Origin: Astrocystis sublimbata
Taxonomy: Eukaryota; Ascomycota; Sordariomycetes; Xylariales; Xylariaceae
Direction of reading: 5' to 3'
NCBI GenBank assembly: GCA_022453515.1
Contig: JAJNNY010000028.1
Coordinates: forward strand, 310,001 to 374,000
DNA: 64,000 nucleotides
The position numbers were made by a program, and so were the translations under genes. Of this stretch, positions 47,826 through 58,019 are shown in pieces (position 1 is the stretch's first letter; each line of letters begins with the position of its first letter). The notes under the pieces were generated by a model. It was not told where the DNA came from and made no database searches. It worked only from the letters and a program-made list of their open reading frames with translations.

Positions 47826-48167
47826 AATTGAAGCGCTTCCAGCGATGATACCCCCAACTTTATACCTACGATATCGTTTAAGACTTTCTGACAAAGTGTG
47901 GTGACCGTAAGCGGACGTGATTGAACTTTTGTTTCGTGTAAATGCCAGACACTTAAATCTCACACCTACGCCTAACTCCATGATCGCGGAGTACTCCTCC
48001 GTGATGGGTACAACGGCAATCGCTACCTACAAAGATTTTTCTTCCCCTTTTTGCGGAAAATCGCTGCACATCTGAAATAGCAAACCAAACAGGTCAAGAA
48101 TAGGATACCCGGCGAATTGAGGCCACGAATGAGCATTTTATTGACACCAGGCTTTTTCGCCACGAAT

Positions 48168-50326
48168 CTATGCATCATCCTCCATCGTAAGCTCATCAAA
48201 GTCGTCCAACAGCTCTTCCATATTGACCTGTGGTGCCCCGTCATCGTCATCATCGTCCTCCGTATCAGCCATCGACATCTCATCCGGATGTGGATGTCTC
48301 TTCGGCTGCTTGTACAATTGTACGCCCGCCCGGAAGTCGTCGTCCTGCTCAATATCCTGCAAGAACTGCTCGAACTCGCGGTCCATGCGCTCCTGGTCGG
48401 CCTTCTTGGGCAATAGCTCGCCCTCGTCCTTCGCCATACGCTTGACCTTCCACACTCGCTTCCTGTTCCTCGGGCGGTTCGGGTAGTGCTTCTTAACGAC
48501 CATGACGTCGGGTATCCGGGAGGCGTATGTGTTGGACTGCTCGATGGCCTCGAACTCGGGGTTGTTGAAGTTGGTACCTGATAGCATGTAGCCCATAACT
48601 GAATCGCCTGCGTGCAGGAGACCGCCCAGATGCGTCCGCGTCCAGTATGTCTTGGTGTTTGTTCCTAGGTCCGAAGCTTTTGCCAGCTCCACCTCACCTA
48701 GAACCCATTTGCCTTTTGTAGGACTGGCGCAGAGTTAGTGATGAGCGTTCATTCTCAAACAAAAGTCGATGTACATACCCAACCAACTCGCAGTCCATTA
48801 CCATAAATTCGACCAGCTCTTTCGTATCTGCTAAGGCACCAAATGGCGCACGCCAGTAAACTGGTGAACTTATGTCTGCTGTTTGAAGTGTGTAGGGATC
48901 GAGCAGATAGATAGCTGTGCCGATCTTATGGCAGAGCGATAATGGCGAGATGTTGCCGGATTGTTTGGCCAGTGATATCGGTAGCGCGACTAGATCATCT
49001 TTACATATTGGGATGATCTCACACGAAAATGTGAACTTGAAACTCTTTTTCGCTGTATGGCTGTCCTGCGAGATAAGTTCCGACGATTTCTTGACTCGCA
49101 CTGGGACGACCGAGTTCAGAAAGTCGACAAACTAGCAATTAGTTAGCATGAATGATGTGCGCATATATAATAAGTTACTATACCTTCTCTGCCTGATTTC
49201 GGGCGGAATAGAAGAAGTCGATTCCGTCCTTGGCTTCCTTGATGTTGATTGTGTCACGATGCGCACCATGTTTTAATATGAGTTGTTCGAGGTACAAAAA
49301 TGTACGTTTCTAAAGATTCGTCAGTATCAACAAAATTTCAGCCAAAACTGCCAGGTTTCGAGAGTTGTCACTTACGTGAGGAACTTTCTGCCGAACCTGT
49401 ACGTTTGCTCTCCACACGTTGGCTGTGTATGACTTGGCGCATTCAGGGCATTGTTGGTAGGCAACGACTGGTGACTATGTCAGTGTCGTCGGTGGGAAGC
49501 GCAAAGCGTATATCTCGAATGAGTTTTTTTGAGAGTACCTCGCCCCTTATGGGTAGGCTACTTGGGGTTCTGGATGAACATGCCCAAGAGGAAGTAGAGA
49601 TGCGCGACGTACCATATACAACCTCAAGAGCTTGCTGCATGACCTTGTCCTCTGAAACGGCCTGTTGCACAACCAGTTTGACTCGAACTCTCCGACTGTG
49701 TGGTTCCGTCCAGATGAACGAGGCGTCTATTATCCGTGTCCGGTTGAGACTTAGTTTCTTCAGGCATAGGGCAAGGAGTTCGCGAGACTCTGGTGAGGCG
49801 GACACCCAACTCGTAGGCGCTTTTCAAAAACGATATGTTAGCTTTATGTTCGGTCGTAGAAACACGTTTTCGGTGGCAAGGCTCGGTCATCGCTCTTCGA
49901 AACTAGATCGTTATACTCACTGCGAGATTGTTAGCAGGGGGGCTCCAAAGGACGACACCGACCGCGGCCATACATACCGTTGAAGCCATCTGTCACAATC
50001 TCTGCAGAAGTGTAGCGTCGCCTCCCTCTGGATACCTAGGGAGATGTCTTTGGTGAGTTTGAAGCAGTCGTAACACTTGGCGTCGATCGCGGTCATGCCA
50101 TCGATAGGTGCTCCGCAGTCCGCACAGAGAATTCTGTAATAGTCTTTCGTTAATATGTAGTTGCGCAAATAGAGGGACTGACCACATCGACCCGGTGTCT
50201 CCGAATAAAGGGATCCAGGCTGCCTCGTCGCTTTCGAGGCGCTCGAGATATGACGTACGTTGCGGTGACACCCTGTGTCGGCGCCGGAGCCGCCAAGGGC
50301 ATGGGCGCATCCAAGTCCATCGACAT
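48168..50326 (-). CDS. NMD3: 60S ribosomal subunit export factor NMD3
   Basis: Seven exons (50259-50326, about 49978-50133, about 49613-49809, 49376-49467, 49184-49309, 48779-49131, 48168-48723) give 515 aa, matching yeast Nmd3. It is the adaptor that brings the export receptor to the large subunit. The N-terminal zinc-binding cysteines are ILCADCGAPIDG, KCYDC, FCRDCDRW and QQCPEC. The middle contains PVRVKKSSELISQD and KDDLVALP, and the C-terminus the acidic nuclear-export-type tail (MEELLDDFDELTMED). One junction is uncertain. Between exons 2 and 3 a GTATGT donor with a GAG acceptor gives LQRWVSASPE; the family would lead one to expect LQPPTSWV, present in the DNA but needing a non-GT donor. 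Everything else is canonical. Confidence 0.92.
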
Positions 50327-51781
50327 GGTGAGGCGTTATCTCGTAGTGCGAAAGTTTTTTGGTGAAGATTTCTGGGGGGTTGTCTTTGGCGGAAGTGTAG
50401 AGCTGAAAACAAGGGCCGCGATAGTAGTTGAAGTGTAGGTAGGTAAGCAGGTAAAGTGTCTAAGTATGGCACAGTACCATGTGCCTAAAGCATCGCGACA
50501 GTGGCGGGGTTCACAAAAAATGTTGCCCCTCGTTCTGATTGATAAGCTTATCTGTCTGCAGCTTCTGCCTGTTACTCCACGCTGGAGACAGGCCCACATC
50601 TACGCAGCCCAGTGCCCACACAGCTCGTTAGGTAAGCCACATGAGCCACGGACCCTAGGGGCCTAGGTAAGCCACGCCCATACCCACGCCCAGGCGTACG
50701 CGTAGTAGGCAAAAGCAATCAGCTTCAGGCAGGTTACCTTACTAAGTACTAGGTACCTAAAGTAAGTCTTACAAACGACTTCAGGGCTTCCTACCCCTTG
50801 GTAGCTTAAGGGGCCTCTAGTCATCTAATATTAGCGTTGCTTGCTGCGCTTGTGTAGATGATTGTCAAGATGCTGCCACATTCCCTGGCTGCAGACGTTA
50901 TGTTGCTCGCATGGCCCAGATCCGCCTCCGATTCTTCTTTAAAAGCAAACGTGAAGAATATGATATCCAAGTTCACGATCCACGCCTGAGATGCCTTATT
51001 CAGCCTTACTTTTTCTGAGGTTAAATCCCGAACGAGGACGAAGACGATGTCACGATATGTCTGGCATTCAGACAATGTTCCACTACCCCTGGGCCCTGAT
51101 GTCCAGTAGCACCGCAGGCAAGAATCCTTTTGGGGCTAGGATCGCTTGTCATCTTGAATGTGTTGACGAGTCAGAGAGAGAACTATGGCTGAATCGTTTG
51201 AGGGGAATGGGTCGTGATGTCGTCTTGATTTGGCCAGATGGGAAACAAGAGCAAAGATATTAGGGGGCGATGATTCGATTATGGCTATATGCTACGCCGG
51301 GCTTCTTTTTGCGACTTCGTGGTAACTCTCTGGTGATTATTGGTATCTAATTCTTCTTCGCTGGTCTCTCGGAATGGGACCCTTCATTTCCAGGGCGTCA
51401 TCATCGCACAGATCTGAATGAGACGAATTCCCACGAGGCTTTCAACATTCTTGCATCGCAGTGGTTCTCTCTTTCATTTTTGCATTTGCGATAGCGTTCA
51501 TGTTCGGTGATTACTAAGTTCTGCGTTTTGGAAAGCTGACGAAGCTCTACACACTCGCGGGCTTTAATCGATCGTGTATTGCATCTTATCGCAGAGGGCT
51601 TTGGAAGGCCGCATTCCTCCATGAAATGGGAAATACATTCATCTTGTATCGCTACAAAGGTTAACAGTGAGCTATCATCTTGAATTTGACTCGGTCGTTG
51701 TGAGTAAGGAGAGTGTTACCTATCCTCTCGCCATTCGATTTCAACTTTAGCTTCCTCTCCAAGCAGACCAGCACGCCGAGG
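50327..51781. other. intergenic region
   Basis: No gene recognised. Near 50640-50760 there are CTAGGTAAGCC and TACTAGGTACCTAAAG sequences related to the window-wide palindrome. Short frames at 50821-51075 and 51401-51622 show no motif. Confidence 0.4.
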
Positions 51782-54122
51782 ATGGCACCTAAAATCCCTT
51801 CCAACGGTGTTAACGGCACCAATAGCTCGTTAGAAGAGCCTAAAACAATGCCATTGGCCATCGTCGGCATGGCCTGTCAGTTTGCTGGTGGCGTATCTAA
51901 CCCTGACAAGCTCTAGGAACTAGTTTCTCAGGGGCGAGATGCCTGGTCCAAAATACCAAAGAGCCGCTTCAAGCAAGAGGCTTTTTACCACCCTAATTCT
52001 AGCCGATTGTCTACTGTGAGTCCCGTGCATCCCCCCTTCCCGTGTTGGCTGATAGTGAGGCTTAGATACACGTAAAAGGGGGCTATTTCTTGGAAGAAGA
52101 TGTCGACGCATTCGATCATTCTTTCTTTAACATGACGGCGGAGGTTGCTGCCTCGATGGATCCTCAGCTTCGGATACAACTCGAGGTCACATTCGAAGCC
52201 TTCGAAAGCGGTTCGTCTGCTTCCCTCAACTCCGATATGACCCCTTTTCCATTACTGGGTATAGGCTCAGCGAGGTAGAAATACTTAAGGCGGTGGTGAT
52301 ACCTGACACGTCAGAAGGAATCGAGCTACAGCTATTTCTCCAGCCAAATAGCGAAAAGTCACTGGATCATAACACTCGCCGATTCCGCATATACAGTACC
52401 GGCGAAGCAGGCGTTTGGAAAGAAGTGTCGCGAGGACTTGTTGCGATAGAAACGGAGGAACCGGCCCAAGAGTCGCAATTACTATCTTCGACTATCATCG
52501 ACGCCAACACTGATTGGGCCCGCGACATTCAGCCAGAAGAACTCTACGCATCCCTGAGAAAGTTCGGTATCACACACGACCCTTCGTCCCAAAACTTATT
52601 GCAGATTCGCGCAGGTGAGAACTATCTGTTGCTGAGTTCAATGTGCGAGACACTGCAATCTTGATGCCATATGGGGTTCAATCATCTCATGTGGTGCACC
52701 CAGTTACTCTCGACCAGGTCTTCCAAGCTGCCTATACCACGCTGTCACAGGAAGCAGAAGAGATTGTCGGCACAGCCGTACCCCAGTATATAAAGTTTGT
52801 TCGTATATCAGCGGAACTTAGCTCAAAGCCAGGGGATCGTCTTGCCGCATTCCTCCAGCTCCAGGACCACAGCCGCCAGGGATTCGAAATTTCCTTGGGT
52901 GTTTTTTGTGTTTCCCAAGATGTCAACCCTACGACGATACAAGCACAGAAAACAGTAATTCAAATAGAAGGATTGAGGTTCCAGTCGATTGGGCACAGTA
53001 CAGAAAACACGCAAAATAGCAAGCAGATGCTGTCTGATATCTGTGCCTTCATTGATTACGAGCCTACCTAGGTAGCTTCTCGCTCAACAAGTTTGATACG
53101 CTAGTCGAGCAGCTGAAGCGCCCAGCTGACGCAGATGAAAAGGCGCTTGGCAAGGACTTGGTGTGTGCAACATGCTACCTGATACAAGATGCTGTCGCTC
53201 AACTTTCAGAAAGCGATATAAAGAACTTCCAGTCGCACCACGAGAAGCTGTATAGATGGATGAAGCAGCAGCCGACGACCTGGCACCCGGAAGCTCACAA
53301 TGGCTACAGGCCCAACCTAGTGCTAAATCCACGTTCTTGGATCGGGTATCTAAGTTTGGGCCGACGGGAGAGCTGACAGTTCGTGTAGGGCGCTGTCTCG
53401 CTGAAATACTCAGGCGCGACGTCGCGCCGCTTGAGGTGATGCTTGGATGCGATCTCCTGAACACTTTCTACAAGGAGATGTTGCATGTCAAATCTTCCAC
53501 GGACCAGCTAGCTCAAATAGCTGCCGCTTTCTCAAGAGAGAATCCACGCGCCCGTATTCTTGAGATTGGCGGCGGTACTGGTGGTTGTACGGAGCCAGTG
53601 CTGCACGCGCTGGGCGGGGATGGCACTCAACCCGCCCGTTTTGAATGATATGACTTCACCGATATCTCGACTGGCTTTTTCCGAGCTGCTCGCGATCGTT
53701 TCGTATCCTGGGGTGAGCGTATAAGCTATATGCCGCTTGGTATCGAGAACGATCTGTTACAGCAGGGGATGGAAGTGAACAGCTATGATCTTGTCATTGC
53801 TGCTCAAGTTTTGCATGCGACCAAAGACCTGCATGCCACGATGCGCAACGTTTGGAGACTGCTCAAGCCCGGTGGTAGGCTGTTAATGGTTGAGACGACC
53901 AAGGATTGGTCCGCTCAGCATTTGATATTTGGTACCTTACCTGGTTGGTGGCTAAGCGAAGAACCTGAGAGAGCTATGAGCCCAAACATGCCGCTCGACA
54001 TGTGGCAGCGGATCCTGAAGACTACTGGCTTCAGTGGACTGGACATCAATGTTTGGGACTGCCAGGATCAGGACCACCAGACCTCCAGCGTAAAATTACA
54101 ATTGGAGGTCGAAGCTTCCTAG
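51782..54122 (+). pseudogene. relic of a second highly reducing PKS (KS start, DH and C-methyltransferase fragments)
   Basis: Three pieces of one PKS lie in order. First is the KS N-terminus (IVGMACQFAGGV; after an intron, [20 protein letters not shown] and SMDPQLR), broken by TAG at 51914-51916 where the family has tryptophan (DKLWEL). About 52215-52265 the text jumps from the KS intron into a DH domain ([42 protein letters not shown]), so the rest of KS, the AT and the DH front are deleted. A frame break follows at about 52616-52640 and a stop at 53069-53071. Then comes an otherwise good C-methyltransferase (ARILEIGGGTGGCTEPVL, DLVIAAQVLHATKDL, LLKPGGRLLMVE) with TGA at 53647-53649. ER, KR and ACP are absent. 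It cannot make a working synthase. Confidence 0.88.
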
Positions 54123-56113
54123 TCTATAGCGTCTTCATTTTAGAGGACAGAAATTGGAAGATTATGTAATGGTATAGTGCGGTCACGAGGCACGAGTGTC
54201 AAAGACTGACAGGCCCTCAAGATGTATCTCCCATTGCCAATGTAAATTTCTACCCACGGGCCAAAGTCGAGAGGAAGCCAGTTTAAGGTGACTGGTAAGT
54301 GACTCTAGGTACCTAGGTAATTACGTACTCGTAGTGCTACCAGAAGTTTGGGAATAGGCCGTTCCCTCCAACTCCACTAAGCCAGCTAAGCACCATCCCC
54401 GCCATTTCGAAAATATCCTCAAGGCCATACTTGCCGTCTTACCCGTCGACTAACACACAATTAACTAATCCATCGATCGATCGAGGTCACTTTGAGCACG
54501 GGTGCCGATTCCCGACCTGAGCGTTTTCCATTGTCTTTAAATCGTATCTTTCGACACAACTAGTTGAATGTACACGACAGTGGCACATGTGCCAAGATAG
54601 TACCTGGCATTTGTCGGGTAGATCTGGTAGCCGCATCTCTCGGCGACCTTGGCAAGTTGGGGGAAGCCTAGAACACAACAGACTAGGTAGGCACCATTTC
54701 GCATCCGCTGTCGAATGCTGGATGGTGATTCGCTAGCTAAACGGTGCTGCTTACAGAGCCACATCCCGGAGTCTATTGCTAGTGGGCTGCTCCTGGGAGC
54801 TTAGCGATCGGTATTCAGCTTTTCCGCACTTGGTTGCTCTCGTCATCTTTACAGTGACACAGGCGTGACAGGTACGCCGTATCTGTTGGAAGAAAACACT
54901 TAGGCACTCTTATCCTAAAAGCACAGAGTATGACGACCTCGTCTCGGACCTGTGATCATCACAATTTTGTTGGCGTTACACTTAGCAAATAATTACATGC
55001 GTGTCCTTCAACCGGAACCATTGAACTTCAGAATTTGGAAGTTCAGGTCAATATATGTATGCACTGAGAATAATAATAGACTCGTCAGAGTCAGACGATC
55101 TGCGATTACCTACGTAATAATCCAGCCAGTTCCGGGCTATGAATATGCGCAGGAGGCTACATGAGCGATATGTATTATAGTATCAATTTAGATACCTATA
55201 AAGGTATGGGGCATCACAAACGCAAACGAGTTGCTCTGAAAAGTGGCGAACTTAGTTAAGGAACTTCGAGATATAGCTATAAATCCGCAAAATCAACTAC
55301 AGCAGAAAACGTTGCCCGGTAAAAAGACACGACGCAAGGCACTGATTCAGTAGCTACGTGTTGATGTGGGGCTACAGACTATTGCCATTGAGTATGAATA
55401 ATTGCTACTGTCTCACATCTGGCTGCTTTGAACTACTACACGCATATCAATTGTTAAGCCTATCAGCTGATGTCAGAGTCTGTTTTACAACTAGGTGTGA
55501 CTTTAGTTAGAACTACCGACTTTGTCTTGGGAGCTAGAGTTGGTTTGATGATGCTGCTATCGCTCTAACTGTATCATCATTATATATAGAAATTCTATTA
55601 CAATTGTCCAAACTACAACGACTGGCTTCTGTTGTGATGTTAAGAGGGCCTTTTGCGGCTTTTGTCACATGATTTTCATATTGTGATCTCAAGAAGCATT
55701 CGACCTTAGGCGTAAGCTTGCGTTTCGGAACCATAAACTAATAGTTTCCAGCACAACCGTCTTGAGGAATGTATGTGCATTGTAAAAGTACCGCTCTGTT
55801 TTGAAGAGATGCTCAAAAGGGAAGCTCACATTCATCTTTGTGGTACAGCAACCCTTTTCTTGACTAGCCTCAGACTCAGAGAATGTCTTATTCATGATCT
55901 CATGGGAGCAAGGACTAGAAGGTCAAATCATTCTTAGCTCTCTCAATCAAGAGGCAGTTGCTGGAAAGGATTTGGGTATAAATATGAGGCTTTCCCTCCT
56001 CTGGGTACAGTTCAACTCACTCATCACTCACCAACAACTTCACCAGCTCACTACAGCCTCATATATTCTACAACAGCCTAAAAATCCCAAAAGATCCCAA
56101 ACAATCGCTGAAG
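54123..56113. other. AT-rich gene-poor stretch
   Basis: It contains ACCTAGGT at 54311-54318. Frames on the minus strand (54487-54764, 55534-55895) have no recognisable family. The segment at 55250-55350 looks like decayed coding sequence (basic, KKTRRKALIQ-like) but I cannot name it. Confidence 0.4.
55977..55984 (+). promoter_or_regulatory. TATA box of the secreted-protein gene
   Basis: A perfect TATAAATA lies 130 nt before the start codon at 56114, followed by a CAACTT/CTCACC-rich leader, the usual layout of highly expressed fungal secreted-protein genes. Confidence 0.6.
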
Positions 56114-56590
56114 ATGTACTCCCTCAAATCTCTCCTGGCCTTGGCCGCCTACCTCGGTGCCTCGACTGTTCTCGCCAGCCCAGTTGAATCTGAATCTTGT
56201 AGGCATTCTCATTTTAGCTTCTGACCTAGATCGATAACCTCCATCTTTGACACCAAGCTAATACCGCCCTCCCTCCTAGCCATAAACCCCGTCGTTGACG
56301 GCGTCAACCCTTTCAGTGGCGTCTCCTTCACGCCCTTCAGCGAGATAGGGTGCAAGGGCAAGAACCAGGGCAACACCAACATCAACGAGGGCACCACTCA
56401 CTGCGTCAACGTCGGCAACGCCAAGTCGTCGCGTATCACCACCGACGAGTGCAGATCCGCCTACTTCGAGACCTACTCCGAGCTTAACTGCAAGGGCAGC
56501 ATGGTCAGCTCCTATAACCACGGCGAAGGTTGCTTCGACAAGACCGGTAGCCACGCCAGCGCTCGTGTCTACCCCCGCGACTGCCAATAG
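56114..56590 (+). CDS. small secreted cysteine-rich protein (effector-like), 131 aa
   Basis: Two exons (56114-56198 and 56280-56590; GTAGGC donor, CTAG acceptor) give 131 aa. A clear signal peptide (MYSLKSLLALAAYLGASTVLAS) precedes a mature part of about 110 residues with six cysteines (EIGCKGK, THCVNV, DECRSA, LNCKGS, EGCFDK, RDCQ), enough for three disulfide bonds. The mature protein is rich in glycine, asparagine and serine, and I recognise no family. Such proteins are exported; roles in host interaction or microbial competition are typical but not shown here. The coding exon is more GC-rich than its surroundings and the gene has a good TATA box, so it is probably active. Confidence 0.8.
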
Positions 56591-58019
56591 GTATTCAACA
56601 AGAAAGAAAAACAATAATGCGATCAATCGAGCTACTCCAACACCTTTGTCTGGAAAGCTGCTAGTTGAATGATGTGCTGATCCATCAGTGAAAATGAAAA
56701 GGGTATGAGTGAATAGCCGGTGGGGTTTTATTGAGGTGAAGGGTGAGGAAGTTTTGGGTTACATTCATTTTACATATGGCCATACGTATTTCCTTTCTTA
56801 GGTATTTGTCATGACGCGTTAGCTTTAGGTAGTATCAGAAAATTGAAAACAGTTTTCGCGAACAAGTTTGGAACATAGTATTACTTAAGTGACACCCTTA
56901 GTGAAAGGCACGCTAAGTCGTAATGTACACAAGACCGTTGTTTCACTTTTTGTTCATAGTTGCCAACTTGCAAATGGCTTCGAGCATAGTTTTGTACTCT
57001 CCGTCATTTATTCCTCCTAACTCTTGACATCAGCCCTCACTGTTAGCCACCCTTTTGTTGGGCTTGGAAATAAATACTCATATATCCCCATCACAGCGAT
57101 GTGTCTCTGAAATTGGCTACTCCCGCAACTATTTGACTTGTCGCCTTGTAGCAAATTGTTGGTATTTACCACTGTGCCAAAAGATCTTGGATACTATAAC
57201 AAGAACTTGATTGCATTTATACACCTAATCCAGTACAAAGACACATGCACAAAATGCCTTTATTTTGCAACGAAGCAGCAACAACTAAATAAAACATAGG
57301 TTACCTTATCACAGCCTTTCTTTCGTGGGTGCTGAACAGCGTGAGATTGTTCGTTTCCAGGCTAATCATTAGGAGCGATGCTAAGCGATATTTAAAGGCG
57401 GGATTATCCGTACAGTCGTTTTGGTCACGTACCTAGGTACTGTACAGTCCTCCAGGCAGGATGACACCTAGGTAATTGTTAGCTCGGCGCTAAAGACTTG
57501 TTAACGCCAGCGAGGTGGGCGATAGAATTAATTCTACACCCCTCGGCCAACTATTGCCCACCTCGCGCCAGGGAAATTTTGGCCTGGAATACCCCCGGTT
57601 TACTTTCTGAACAGCGGTCTCGAATTGGCAAAAATGATTCGATACTGATCAACAAGCAGTATTGAAGAGGAATCTCGCAAAGAGTCTTGTGAACTACAGG
57701 ATCTCTAGCGCTGCGCTAACAATTATTGTCATGGAGGATCATAGCGTATCCCCTGTCTAGATCGACCAAGCAGCGGGGTTTCTTGGCAAGGCGATCAACT
57801 AGGACCTATTATATCTGGGTGCTAGGTACAACCTGGCTCGGTTGGAGATTTCTCATCGTGGATGCCCATACCATTTCAAAACTCACAATTCATCACGCTT
57901 CAACTCTGCGGACATGGTTGACGCTGGTTCATGTTTCTACTTGCCCTAAAGCACCATTCCTCTCAATAGTTTGCGTTCCCTGCATAGCTCTCAATAGTTT
58001 CCGTTCCCTGCATAGCACG
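56591..58019. other. intergenic region
   Basis: No gene supported. ACCTAGGT copies occur at 57431-57438 and 57466-57473. A 28-bp tandem duplication abuts the next start codon. Confidence 0.4.
57961..58016 (+). repeat. 28-bp tandem duplication in the leader of the NLR-like gene
   Basis: Two copies of TCTCAATAGTTTSCGTTCCC plus eight more bases, starting at 57961 and 57989, differ at one base (G/C). They end just before the ATG at 58020. Confidence 0.85.

Noticed and set aside
47438..47904. Alternative frames overlapping the last ESF2 exon
   Set aside because: ESF2 continuity across four exons fixes the frame; the others are shadows.
54487..54764. Minus-strand frames as a gene fragment
   Set aside because: They look faintly protein-like but match no family I recognise and cannot be extended by splicing.
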